From Piper betle (lineage: Eukaryota; Streptophyta; Magnoliopsida; Piperales; Piperaceae), in NCBI GenBank assembly GCA_033002965.1, contig JAURVB010010299.1:61145-125144 (forward strand): a stretch of 64,000 nucleotides of DNA, written 5' to 3'. Positions 1 to 10,382 of the stretch are shown in pieces. The notes under the pieces were generated by a model that searched no databases, was not told the DNA's origin, and worked only from the letters and a program-made list of their open reading frames with translations. A program made the translations under genes and the position numbers. The number at the start of each line of letters is the position of its first letter. Position 1 is the stretch's first letter.

Positions 1-227
1 ATCCACCCACCTTAGGAAATTTCGTCCCCGAAATGCCTATTCTTGGCCCGTTGCTAGCCCCAGCCCACGTCCTTTCTGGCCCGTGACCGGCAGCCTAGCC
101 AACGTTTCTAGTCTTGGCCCGTTGCTAACCCCAGCCCACGACCTTTTGGCCCGTGACCGGCAGCCTAGCCAACGTCCCTAGTCCATCCCACCATCTAACA
201 CGGAACCAGGTCGGCTCTGATACCATT

Positions 228-387
228 TGTAACGACCCAGCCCAAAGTGCAACGTAATGGGCTAAGTCATTTCTTTAAAATGGGTACCCCGGAAGTTAAA
301 GATCTATAGTCCATTCCCACTTATAAACAGAATCTTCTCCTAGTAGGTATTAGATGTGAGACTAAGACTAAGTTGAGGGATCTCACA
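228..387 (-). repeat. TRIM LTR copy 1 of array
   Basis: 160 bp LTR with the family ends (minus strand TGTGAG...GTTACA). The primer-binding site lies just outside at 214-225. It carries a 7-base tandem duplication in the ACTAAGACTAAG stretch that copy 3 shares and copy 2 lacks, so copies 1 and 3 are closest relatives. Confidence 0.88.
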
Positions 388-544
388 ATCCACCCACCTT
401 AGGGAATTTCGTTCCCGAAATGCCTATTCTTGGCCCGTTGCTAGCCCTAGCCTACGACCTTTCTGGCTCGTGACCAGCAACCTAGCCAACGTTTCTAATC
501 CAGCCCACCATCTAACACGGAACAAGGTCGGCTCTGATACCATT

Positions 545-698
545 TGTAATGACCCAGCCCAAAGTGCAACGTAATGGGCTAAGTCATTTCTTTAAAATGG
601 GTACCCCGAAAGTTAAAGATCTCTAGTCCATTCCCACTTATAAACAGGATCTTCTCCCGGTAGGTATTAGATGTGAGACTAAGTTGAGGGATCTCACA
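545..698 (-). repeat. TRIM LTR copy 2 of array
   Basis: 154 bp LTR without the 7-base duplication; primer-binding site at 531-542. The internal segment on its left (388-544, 157 bp) has only one copy of the roughly 70 bp internal subrepeat, whereas 1-227 and 699-927 have two. Confidence 0.88.
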
Positions 699-927
699 AT
701 CCACCCACCTTAGAAAATTTCGTCCCCGAAATACCTATTATTGGCCCGTTGCTAGCCCCAGCCCACATCCTTTTTGGCCCGTGACCGGCAGCCTAGCCAA
801 CGTTTCTAGTCTTGGCCCGTTGTTATCCCCAGCCTGCGACCTTTTTTGGCCCATGACCGGCAGCCTAGCCAACGTCCCTAGTCTATCCCACCATCTAACA
901 CGGAACCAGGTCGGCTCTGATACCATT

Positions 928-1087
928 TGTAACGACTCAGCCCAAAGTGCAACGTAATGGGCTAAGTCATTTCTTTAAAATGAGTACCCCGGAAGTTAAA
1001 GATCTATAGTCCATTCCCACTTATAAACAGAATCTTCTCCAAGTAGGTATTAGATGTGAGACTAAGACTAAGTTGAGGGATCTCACA
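928..1087 (-). repeat. TRIM LTR copy 3 of array
   Basis: 160 bp LTR, primer-binding site at 914-925. It is the right-hand terminus of the array; the following sequence is the gag leader of the family A element, so the array sits at or replaces that element's 5' end. Confidence 0.88.
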
Positions 1088-1239
1088 CAAGGGGTGAAAC
1101 GGCGGAGATGGGAGATCACTGGGCTGTTGTTGAGACATTACATATGGGTGTAGTTTTGCTCAAGCAAGTGTGGATAAGGCAAACTCAGTAGGGTATTACT
1201 GATCGTGCAGTAGAAGAAGCCATTCCGGGAAGGCTCAAG

Positions 1240-1849
1240 GTACCCGAGCCAAAGAAGTTCGTGGGGAATAGATTAGTCAGGGATCTAGAGAACTTCATCT
1301 GGGACATGCAGGAATACTTCACTGCTGCAAAGGTTCCCGAAGATAGCCGAGTTTCAATGGCCAGCATGTTTATGACCGGGGATGCAAAGTTATGGTATCA
1401 TTGTCGCACCGAAGAGGATGATGCTACTGGTCAACCCTGAGTTGAGACTTGGGAGTCCTCGACATCAAAAATAGTTCTTGCCAACCAACACTACATGGGT
1501 GGCGAGATCTCAATTGCAATGGTTGAGGCAAACAGGAACAGTAAAAGAGTATGTCAAAGAATTCAGTTCTTGTCTCCTCGACATCAAAAATATGTTTGAG
1601 GATGATAAGTTATTCAACTTCATCAACGGTTTGCAATCATGGGTGCAGATGGAACTTAAGAGGCAGAAAGTACAGGATTTGCCTGCGACTTTGGTGGCAG
1701 CAGACGCTCTAGTGGATCTCAAACCGGCGGCCTGCAACGCAAATATTGGGCCGAGCAAGAAATCCCAGAGTGGTCAGGGTAGTGATCGGGATGGCAGGAA
1801 AAAGCCATCCAAACCACCAAAGAAGAAGAGGCAGAAATTCAAGGCATGA
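1240..1849 (+). pseudogene. gag: gag (capsid region), broken
   Basis: Encodes the structural protein that would package retroelement RNA. The first segment (1240-1437) reads PEPKKFVGN, a run with LENFIWDMQEYF, then MTGDAKLWYH, which are conserved gypsy gag blocks, and ends at a TGA at 1438. The reading resumes in another frame at 1478 with PTNTTWVAR, YVKEFSS, DKLFNFINGLQSW and DLPATLVAADALVDL. Between them a stretch near 1455-1470 repeats the bases found again at about 1575, a small local duplication. The stop at 1847 is in the same frame as the zinc-knuckle segment downstream. Frame and motif order are directly visible; function is lost. Confidence 0.8.
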
Positions 1850-1864
1850 AATTAGGACCGGGAG

Positions 1865-2530
1865 GTGGCTGATGCAAAGAAGTCCAGGTGTTTTCTATGT
1901 AATGGACCGCATCTGGCTAGGGAGTGCTCGACAAAGGGCAAGCTAAGTGCCATGGTGGTTGACGCAAACTGGGACCATGAGGATGCAGGGCCTTCTGCTC
2001 GAGCATCTACCCTTCAGATACTCTGGGAACTGAGAGCTGGACGAGCTACTTCAGAGGGAGATGATTTGATGTTTGTTCCATGGGTAGTGAATGGGAGGAA
2101 GGTTTCAGCCTTGATTGATACTGGTGTGACGCACAGTTTTGTCTCCAAGGGGATGGCTACGAAGCTAGGGTTGAAGACCGGGACCAACACGAGCAAGATT
2201 AAGGTAGTGAATTCTCAAGCAAGGCAGGTGGACAACATCTCTAAAAATGTCAGACTGTGCTTGGGGGAGTATGAGTGCCAAGTGGATCTCATGGTCATCG
2301 AAATGGATGAATTTGGTTTGATCCTCATCAATGCTTTCATGCGAACTGCTGGAGTTGGAGTGTTCCCACAACTAGGAGGCATACTGATCATGGATAAGGT
2401 GGGTGCGAGCTTTATTCGTGCCAGTGGGAGGCCTTTTGGGGTCGAGGACTGCACTTTCAGTAAGGAGCACTTGTCGCCAATGCAAGTGGCTCGAGGGTGC
2501 ATGGGGGGTCCTCGACTTATCTTGTTGTGA
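1865..2530 (+). pseudogene. Nucleocapsid zinc knuckle plus aspartic protease
   Basis: A 221-codon open segment. Residues 9-21 form a zinc knuckle CFLCNGPHLAREC with spacing C-X2-C-X3-H-X4-C, one residue shorter than the usual retroviral C-X2-C-X4-H-X4-C. The protease active site LIDTG is at residues 83-87 (DTG at nucleotides 2117-2125) followed by THSFVS, typical of gypsy aspartic proteases, which cleave the Gag-Pol polyprotein as dimers. The downstream flap and core (KLGL, then a segment ending DEFGLILINAFM) are present. It is continuous in frame with the gag segment upstream through a single TGA. The segment is intact internally but sits inside a dead element. Confidence 0.82.
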
Positions 2531-3293
2531 TGATGGAGGTCCAGCCGGACCATGTGGTGGTGGTGCCGGATGAACTGCTGGGGCTAGTGGAAGAGTATTC
2601 CAATGTCATGCCAGTAGAGTTGCCAGACAGGTTACCTCCCAAGAGGATGGTCGAACAGCAGATCGAGTTGGAGCCAGGGGCGAGAGCACCAGCAAAGGCA
2701 CCATACAGAATGTCGCCAAAGAACTCATAGACTTGAAAATCCAGCTAGGGGAGCTGCTGGATTCGGGGAAAATTCAGCCATCAACTACACCATATGGGTG
2801 CCAGTTCTGTTCCAGGAGAAGCACGATGGATCTTTGAGGTTATGCGTGGATTATTGGTGTTCCTTTGATAGCTGATTTGTTTGATAGGCTAAGTGGAGCA
2901 CGGGTCTTCACCAAGTTGGACCTGAGGTCAGGTTATTAGCAAGTCTGGATCGCGCCGGAGGATGTGCCTAAGACAACTATGGTCACAAGGTATGGGTCGT
3001 CTGGATTCCTTGTGATGCCATTTGGGTTGACAAATGCACCAGCTACATTTTACAATCTTATGAATGATGTGTTTCACGATTTTTTGGATAAGTTTGTGGT
3101 TGTATATATGGACGACATAGTCGTATACAGTGAGTCCATGGAGGATCACCGGGGACACCTGAAGCAGGTTATGGATCGGTTGAGGGAACATCAGCTCTAT
3201 TTCAAGAGGGAGAAATGTGAGTTCGGCCTAGGAGAAATCCGTTTCTTGGGCCACAGAATTGGTCAAGGGTCGGTGCGCATGGAGGAATCGTAG
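2531..3293 (+). pseudogene. Reverse transcriptase, with deletion and stops
   Basis: The linker and fingers (2497-2730; ELLGLVEEYSN, LPDRLPPKR) lead into a degenerate stretch where the conserved segment after CVDY is deleted at about 2845-2860, just before LIADLFDRL in another frame. The palm is well preserved in 2964-3293: [22 protein letters not shown] and the catalytic YMDD (3105-3116) followed by IVVYS, then GHRIG. A stop (TAG) stands in the position preceding QV at about 2937. RT copies element RNA into DNA in the cytoplasmic particle. Not functional because of the deletion and stops. Confidence 0.85.
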
Positions 3294-3893
3294 ATCCTAG
3301 CTATTACTGAGTGGCTGGAACCAACTAAGGTGACAAAGGTTAGGAGCTTCCGAGGTTTGGCCAATTACTATTGGAAGTTCATACAAGGGTACAGCCATGT
3401 AGCGTCACTGTTGACTGATCTGCTGAGGAAGGGACAATCATGGGTGTCGACGGGGTCATGCCAAGCAGCCTTTGATGAACTCAAAGCTGCGATATCATCA
3501 GAGTCGATATTGAAGTTGCCAGACTTCAGTCAACCATTTGAGGTGGTGACAGACGCCTAAGACAAAGCCGTTGGAGGAGTACTACAGCAAGATGGACATC
3601 CTATCACTTTTGAGAGCTAGAAGTTGAAGGACGCTGAAACGCGGTATTCAGCGCACGAGAAGGAAATACTTGCAGTGGTACATTGTCTTCAAGTGTGGTG
3701 GGTTGACCTGCTAGGATCTAAGTTCGTGGTTATTACGGACAATGTCGCTAACACTTTCTTCAAGACCCAAAAGAAATTATCACCGAGACAAGCAAGGTGG
3801 CAGGAATTTCTGGTCGAGTACGACTTTGAGTGGTTGCACCAGCCGGGGAAGACTAATTAGGTGGCGGATGCCCTGAGTTGGAAGAAGATGGAA
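3294..3893 (+). pseudogene. RT connection and RNase H domain
   Basis: Segments 3330-3560 and 3624-3893 contain the connection motif LRSFLGLANYY-like RSFRGLANYYW, AFDELKAAIS, then the RNase H start FEVVTDA, HEKEILAVVHCL and the TDN motif ITDNVANTFF, with QARWQEFL and a final ADALS. Stops interrupt at 3558-3560, at 3618-3620 after FES, and at 3858-3860 before VADAL, where related elements carry Ser, Arg or Gln codons. RNase H degrades the RNA strand during reverse transcription. Confidence 0.83.
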
Positions 3894-5393
3894 GTGGTGG
3901 CCGCTATGTCAGAGGTTGAGACATTGTTACTGGGGCAAGTTCGGGAGTTAGCCAGGGAAGATCCAGAATACAGGAAGCTGGTTGACAGATTCAGTGTGGG
4001 ACTGGTTCGGAAATATTGGCTAGATGATGGTGTGGTCTATGCTAGTGGGGGTCGGCTTTATATCCCTACAGGTAGGCTACGACGAAAGCAGATGGAGGAG
4101 TGCCACGACACCCAGTGGGTAGGACATCCTGGACGGGACAGGATGTATGCTCTAATGACCAAGGCATATTATTGGTCGGGGATGAAGGCTGATATAGAAG
4201 CTTTCATGAGGTCTTGTTTGGTGTGCCAGCAAGACAAGGCAGAGAGACGATTGGAGGCAGGCTTGCTATAACCTCTACCAACACCTACGATACTGTGGAG
4301 TTAGATTTCGATGGATTTTGTGTCCGGGTTCCCCAAGGTTAGGGGGATGTCGTCAGTGATGGTTGTAGTTGATCGATTTTCCAAATACGCTGTAGTTACA
4401 GTAGCTCCACATGCATGCTCAACCAAGAAAGTTGCTGAACTGTTCTTTAAGAACATGGTCAAGTACTTTGGAGTACCGGCGGATATTGTGAGTGATCGGG
4501 ATGTTAGATTCACAGGCAGATTCTGGATGGGGTTGTTCGGGTTACTAAAGAGTAAGCTGAACTTTTCTACAGCTAATCACCCTCAATCTGACGGGAAGAC
4601 TGAGAGGACAAATGCTCTACTCAAAGAGTACTTGAGGCATTTCATCTCAACCAGTCAGGGGAACTAGTTGGAGCTTCTTTACACAGCGCAGTTTTCTATA
4701 ATCTGCATCGTTCTTCAGCAATGGGGCTGAGTCCTTTTGAGGTTGCAACAAGCTACCAGCCACTTACACCACTAGAGGTAGCTTTGCAGGGGTGCGGAGT
4801 GAAGTGTCCAGTTGCATACAAGTTTGCCAAGGATAGGCAAGAGTTGGATGAGCACGCGGTGGATTCATTAGCCAAGGCAACACGCTGAATGAAGAAGTAT
4901 GCCGACTATAGAAGAAGGCCGGTGTCATTCAGTGTAGGGGACAAGGTAATGCTAAAGCTCTGGCCACACATTTGGAAGAAGATTAGGGGTACCAAAGTGC
5001 ATCGGGGTTTGGTGCAGTGGTATGATGGTCCTTTCGAGGTGGAGAAGGTGATCGGGAGTGTGGCTTACAGGCTGAAGCTTCAAGAGAGATATCAAATCCA
5101 TCATGTGTTCCATGTTAGCTTTCTCAAACCATTCCATGAGGATTTGGTCAATCCAAGGAGAGCTCCACCTACTGTCTGGCGACAATTTGAGAAAAAGTGG
5201 GGAAAATTTTGGGGCATAGGCAAGGTGCACCAAAAATCGGGACGGAGTATCTTATCAAATGGAGAGGGGAGCCAAGGAGTGAAGCTAGTTGGGAGCGAGA
5301 GAGGGACTTGTGGCAGTTTGAGCGGCAAATCAGGAAGTTTCGGGGGGACTTAACCCTCCGGTGAGGACATCGGATCTCATTGGTGGGGAGAGC
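3894..5393 (+). pseudogene. Integrase with GPY/F region and C-terminal chromodomain
   Basis: The N-terminal HHCC zinc domain is in 3861-4271 (HDTQWVGH, then SCLVCQQDK). The catalytic core (4311-4667) shows MDFVSGFPK, DRFSKYA, SDRDVRFTG and the Glu in DGKTERTN, giving the DDE triad. After a stop at about 4665 the GPY/F region follows (4889-5200; WYDGPFEV, HVSFLKPFHEDL). The chromodomain, shifted by one frame, occupies 5242-5352 with TEYLIKWRGEP, EASWE and LWQFE. Chromodomains of plant chromoviruses bind modified histone H3 and bias insertion toward heterochromatin. At least three stops and one frameshift disable it. The polypurine tract GGTGGGGAGAG ends just before the LTR. Confidence 0.87.
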
Positions 5394-6907
5394 TGTTACA
5401 GCCTTAGTCCATGGACGTACCGGGTGTTGGGATTGGGCAGTTGTTTCCAGACACAGCCCGGTCCACGACAAGTAGTAGGGGCTATTCGAGTGGTGAAACA
5501 ACTGACCGAGGTTAACATGTGTTATAGTTGCAGGGCAGACAAACTAAGTCGCTGTGCTCGAGCAACAAGGAAACCTCAAGATGGCGCTAGTCGGGTGTGG
5601 GTGACCGAGCTTCGCAACCAAGGGTGATGGGCGTGTCGGCATATGCGTCGACGGAGCTTGGTTGTGCGCAACCAAGCGTACCAAGCAGTGCTGATCATTT
5701 TACCGAGCAATGGATGAAGGAGAGTACCGAGGAGTGTGCGAGCAATGAGCCAAGCAGCATAGCAGTACCGAGCCAAATGCCAGTACCGGGTGTAGGCATG
5801 AGCATGAGGCGTGCTTGGTAGCGGCACAAACAACAAGCGGCTGCAGTGCTGAGTGCAGGGGAGTACCAAGCAAAATAGCAGCATACCAGTATTTGGAGCG
5901 GTAGTGAGATCCAGCGGTAGCGTGTGCTGGTATTTGGAGCGGTACACGATATCTAACAGAGGCGCACTCCTACTTTTGTGGTGGTGACTGTGGATGGATT
6001 TTGATGTTGTTCTACTGTGCGAGCACGAGCCAGGGTCAAGCCAAGGGTGAGACGTGATGACTTATGGCTTAGCCGAAAGTCAGAGTTGAGGCTTACTCCC
6101 GATAAGATACGGTATCTAGGGAGATTGTAGTAACTTATCTTCATGCACGAACAATGGGTTTGCAACTGTCTCGAAGGGATAAACTTGGACGAATCCAACA
6201 AGACTTATGGCTGTAGACACAATGAGCGTAGGCAGATCTTGGGATAATATTTTGGAGAAAGGATGAGGAGCAAGATATTGGTTTATGTAGAGTATAGGGT
6301 TTACACTTGAGGCTTCTCTACATAAGGAGAAAGCCGATACAAGAAAAAGGAAGAACGCTGGAATTGTTCTAGTGCAAAGTTTGTGTCTTTCTTGTGGAGT
6401 GGAGAGAAACCTTATCAGCGAGGGAAAAACGTAAAGTGCTATAGACCAATTCCAGGAATTGGATCTTCACTAGTGGCTACTGCATTGGGTTGTCGACATT
6501 GGCATAAGGATTGAGGTACGGCTTTAGTTCTTCTGCAACCCGTTTGCAATTACTGGTTGAGGGTCTTTGCATGTAAACAAGTTGATTGTGGGCGACAACT
6601 TGGGGTTGTGATTGTGAAGACATCTTGTGAGCGGGGTGCTCTGGTTCTCACAACTCTTCGGGGAGGAGTCAAGCACCGTGGGGTTTGCATGTCCATGGTG
6701 TCAAACGATCAAGGTAGATGATTGCTTGGTTCATGGTTTTCTGATAATTGATTCAAGGTTGGGACAGGGGTCCCGTAATTATGGTGTCGGCGTCTGATTT
6801 TGTGGTACTGGTAGCTTGTCTTGCGATTCCAGGACAGGGCTACAATAGTGACAAGCAGGATCGGTGTTTGGGGATTGATATAGGGTGATCGATCATAGTC
6901 GCTGCAT
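5394..6907 (+). repeat. Family A1 3' LTR, truncated
   Basis: Begins TGTTACAGCCTTAG directly after the polypurine tract at 5382-5393. It aligns with complete A1 LTRs at 40343-42181 and 34163-35996 (minus), but similarity stops near 6907 at CATACTAT, about 350 bp before the LTR end in those copies, where a minus-strand A2 LTR starts. It contains the scattered GTACCGAGCA-like motif typical of family A LTRs. Small open frames inside it have no coding signature. Confidence 0.8.
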
Positions 6908-8703
6908 ACTATGATACCTCCTGTCACGGGAGTTCCTCTAGGGCACATTTTTTCACCTTAAAAGACACCACACGTGGCGTATTTCCCCCTGGAAATACCA
7001 GCCCTCCACAAGTACGCAACCAGAAACGTGTTCCCTACGTAGCTTGTAAACAGCAAATTCACATAAACACAACCCAACTTGCCACTGCACCCGACTAGCA
7101 CAATGCACGCGCGCAGCAATTCTATCAGCTACTCGACATGGCACTCCAATCTATCGATCACAATACCAATCACACGCGCACGCACAACAGTGCCGCGACT
7201 TGCGACTACCGCCACGCCAAGCAATACTCAGAGCTATCGACAACCTCTACTATCGCTACCTAGTACATGGTATGGACTAGTTATGGAATCCGATAGAACC
7301 TGCCCTGACACTAAACCAAATTGTCGACACAGCAGTATTATGGAACCCCTGTTCCAACCTTTATTGTAAACTCAAACAAAGGATAACAAGTAATCTCTCC
7401 CCGACTACCTGTTTGTTGTGGACATGCAAACCCCAACGACGTTGGCCCTCTTTCCCGATAGGAAGGCTGTGAGAATTAAAGGAAACCCCTCTCACAAATA
7501 ATCCTCACCATAACCCTCAAGTCGTCCCCCTGGATAGACTTGTTACATGCAATTCACTCAACCTGAAAAGAACTAGGTTGTGTAGAACGCAGAATTGTGT
7601 ACCTGGATCCCTGGTTGATGAAGGCACCCCTACACCGTGAAGTTCCAACTCTATATATGAAGACCTGGCTGCAGCAACTTCACCGTCTCCCTTACTAGAT
7701 CGCAGCAAGCACTTCTCCACGTAGCGCTTCACCACAATTCACCCAATGCATTCTCTCAAAGCGTCCGTCGCTCAATGCACAATTCTTTGATTGCTTGATT
7801 GATTTTTCTTCTCCAAGAATCAGTCCTCTTTGTAGTCTACTCCCGTGTAGTTATCTCCAAGCCCTAAAGATATTCTCTCGGTAGATCACACGTCCAATTC
7901 TCCACGCTCCTCATCTCTGCCATCCAAGTAATTACTGGAATCCTCGCTCATCATATGGATAGAATACCATAATCTTCCCAAAGATCTGATATACCTTATC
8001 CGCAACTAACTTTGGCGAAAACCTTCGGTTGAACCGCTAGGCACCATGTCTCGCCCCTGGCTTGACCCTCGGACTGGTTCAATCATCTGTTCAACCTCAC
8101 ATCCATACTGAGTTTCCTGCTGCAAACACTGGACATCGCCACAGCTGGATCACAGCACCGCTCGCCCAATGCCCGACAGTCGCTAGCGCCTCACGCACCA
8201 GCGCTCGGCATCGCATTCGTGCATAGTGCCCGCTACCACACATCTCGCCCGCTTACTGCTCGCGCCCGCACGGTCATGCTGGTTGGTATGCGCTGCTCAT
8301 CCATGATTGATAACTTGCTTGACATAGCCTGCCAATGCCTGTGCCAACCTGCTCGCTACTCCCAGCCGTAGTGCTCGGTCATCAGAACCCGCCTGGACCC
8401 CAATTCACGACCCAATTAGCATCTTGAGGTTTATTGCTTGCTCAAACCCAACCGCATGCCTAGTACTCCATTCCGGCTGCATATGCCAATACTCGCTGTC
8501 ACCGACACTTTGCTCACTGCAATGGTCAGTCATTCCACAGCTACGTTCACCATGGTTCATCTACCTTCATCTCCAACACGGATTAGTATGGCCAATTGTT
8601 TCCACCACTAGGGCAACCCCTGTCACCCCTTAGGAACACGGGAACGCTAGGAACAACCACCAAACCCTAGCCCCGTCACGTCCCATGGACTAGACTTGTG
8701 ACA
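6908..8703 (-). repeat. Family A2 LTR, minus strand, truncated at far end
   Basis: On the minus strand it begins TGTCACAAGTCTAG at 8703 and matches the plus-strand A2 LTR at 22380-24484 throughout, including the CACTACGTAGGGAACACG and CTAGAGGAACCCCGTGATAG blocks. It ends around 6908-6918, about 300 bp short of the LTR end seen in the 22 kb copy. It is arranged tail-to-tail with the A1 LTR on its left. Confidence 0.8.
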
Positions 8704-8850
8704 GTCCTCTCCCACCAATGAGATGCGATGTGCTCATGGGAGGGTTAAGTCCTCCCAATACTTCGTGATTCTTCTCTCAAATTGCCACAAGTCCTGTTCA
8801 TGCTCGCAGCTAGCCTCGCTTCTCGGCTCCCTTTTCCACTTTATCAGATA
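8704..8850 (-). pseudogene. Chromodomain end of minus-strand A2 integrase
   Basis: Minus-strand translation gives YLIKWKREPRSEAS, then C where the conserved Trp of the chromodomain SWE motif should be, then LWQFERRI and a stop. The lost Trp would damage the aromatic methyl-lysine cage region. The polypurine tract CATTGGTGGGAGAGGAC precedes the LTR at 8703. Confidence 0.75.
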
Positions 8851-8855
8851 CTTCG

Positions 8856-9008
8856 TGTGAGATCCCTCAACTTAGTCCCACATCTAATACCTACTGGGAG
8901 AAGATCCTGTTTATAAGTGGGAATGGACTATAGATCTTTAACTTTCGGGGTACCCATTTTAAAATAGGACTTAGCCCATTACGTTGCACTTTGGGCTGGG
9001 TTGTTACA
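8856..9008 (+). mobile_element. Solo LTR of the TRIM family inside a chromodomain
   Basis: A 153 bp single LTR running TGTGAGATCCC to GGGTTGTTACA on the plus strand, the same length as the TRIM LTRs at 24641 and 25017. Flanking 5-mers are CTTCG (8851-8855) and CTGCG (9009-9013), a target-site duplication with one mismatch. The host sequence on both sides is the linker and chromodomain of the A2 element; the uninterrupted equivalent is seen at 22190-22250. No internal region remains, so it arose by LTR-LTR recombination. Confidence 0.85.
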
Positions 9009-10330
9009 CTGCGTCCTCTCGTTGGTGTCCCCCTAGCCAACACGTCTGGGCTGTAAAATTTTCCCCACCTTCTTCTCATACTGTTGTCGGACTGTTGGTG
9101 GAGCTCTCATAGGACGAGCTCTTCTCGGATTGACCACGTCTTGGTGGAATGGCTTGAGAAAACTAACATGGAAGGTCGGATGGAGTTTATACCTCTCAGG
9201 AAGCTTCAACTGGTATGCTACGTTCCCGACGACCTTCACCACCTCAAAAGGACCATCGTACCACTGTACCAATGACCTGTGCACCTCGGTAGGTCTGATC
9301 TTCTTCCAGATCTGAGGCGTAAGCTTCAGCAATACCTGGTCCCCTACGCTGAATGATAACGGTCTCCTTTTCAAGTCCGCATATCTTTTCATTCGGCATG
9401 TTGCTTTGGCTAGCGAGTCCACTGCGTCCTCATAAAAGTCCTGCCTATCCCTAGCAAATCTGTAAGCAGCTGGACACTTCACTCCACGTGCCTGTAGGGC
9501 TAACTCCTGTGGTCTCAGAGGCTGATAGCCTGTTGCAACCTCGTAAGTACTCAATCACGTTGTTGAAGAACAATGTAGATTATAACTAAACTGCGCCGCA
9601 TCAAGAAGTTCCAACCAGTTCATCTGGTTGGCTGTGACAAAATGCCTCAAATATTCCTCAAGTAAGGCATTCATCTTCTCAGTCTGCCCGTCAGTCTAAG
9701 GGTGATTAGGAGTAGAAAAGTTCAGTTTGCTCCCCAGCAACCCGAATAAACACATGTAGAATCTTTCTGTGAATTTGTTGTCCCGATCACTCACTAAATC
9801 TGCCGACACTCCAAAGTGCTTTACCACGTTCTTGAAGAACAACTCTACAGCTATCTCGGCTGAGCACGCATGTGGTGCTGCGGCACACACGGCATACTTG
9901 GAAAATCGGTCCACTACTACCATCACTGAAGACATTCCCTTAACCCTGGGAATCCTTGACACGAAGTCTAACGATACCGAACTCCACGGCCTGGTCAGTG
10001 TGGGTAGGGGCTGCAGCAAACCAGCCTCTAGTCTTCATTCCACCTTGTCTTGTTGACACACCAAATAGGAGTTCATGAAAGCTTCTATATCAGCCTCCAT
10101 CCTAGGCCAATAGTACACTCGTGATATGAGTGCGTACATCCGGTCCCTACCTGGAAGTCCTTCCCACTGGGTATCATGGGACTCCTCCATAAGCTTTCGT
10201 CTAAGTCTGCCCATAGGAATGCAAAGTCGACCCCCACAAGCATAGACTATCCCGTCATCAAGCCAATACTTCTGAATCAATTCCTCACTGATCCTATCAA
10301 CCAGCTTCTAGTACTCAAGATCTCTTTGTG
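9009..10330 (-). pseudogene. Integrase of minus-strand A2 element
   Basis: In minus-strand order: 10280-10035 holds the zinc domain (KYWLDDGIVYACGG, HDTQWEGLPGRD where the second zinc His is replaced by Leu, then SYLVCQQDK where the first Cys is Tyr). The core (10019-9696) has LDFVSRIPR, DRFSKYA and SDRDNKF with the first two Asp of the DDE triad. The third block follows a stop at about 9699. The long C-terminal segment 9554-9033 (173 codons open) includes VGDQVLLKLTPQIWKKI, WYDGPFEVV, HVSFLKPFHQDVV and QYEKKVGKI. Zinc-ligand losses and stops show it is dead. Confidence 0.83.
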
Positions 10331-10382
10331 GTAACTCCCGGACTTGCCCCAGTAGCTCAGTTTCAATTTCAGTCAAGGCCGT

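Larger units (their letters stand above)
1..1087 (-). mobile_element. Tandem array of TRIM retroelements (minus strand)
   Basis: Three LTR copies (228-387, 545-698, 928-1087) alternate with short internal segments (1-227, 388-544, 699-927), each shared between neighbouring units. Read on the minus strand, each LTR starts TGTGAGATCCC and ends GGTCGTTACA, then two bases, then a perfect primer-binding site TGGTATCAGAGC complementary to initiator-Met tRNA; the far end of each internal segment has a purine-rich AAGGTGGGTGGA directly before the next LTR. The unit has no coding capacity. This is the TRIM architecture (terminal-repeat retrotransposon in miniature), which must be mobilised by proteins supplied in trans. 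Position 1 falls exactly at an LTR/internal boundary, so the array continues leftwards outside the window and its target duplication cannot be tested. Confidence 0.88.
1088..6907 (+). mobile_element. Family A (A1) Ty3/gypsy chromovirus, degenerate, lacking 5' LTR
   Basis: Domains occur in the gypsy order gag, CCHC, protease, RT, RNase H, integrase, chromodomain, then polypurine tract and 3' LTR, all on the plus strand. Many in-frame stops and frameshifts split it, and part of the RT is deleted. The 5' LTR is absent: the internal region starts directly after the TRIM array. The 3' LTR (5394-6907) is cut before its end where it meets a minus-strand A2 LTR. A chromodomain after integrase is diagnostic of chromoviruses; the Glu-Ala-Ser-Trp-Glu and Leu-Trp-Gln-Phe type ending recalls the Galadriel-like clade, but this assignment is tentative. 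Confidence 0.85.

Noticed and set aside
738..926. 62-codon minus-strand frame in the TRIM array
   Set aside because: It is a translation of the duplicated internal subrepeat; other units do not keep the frame.
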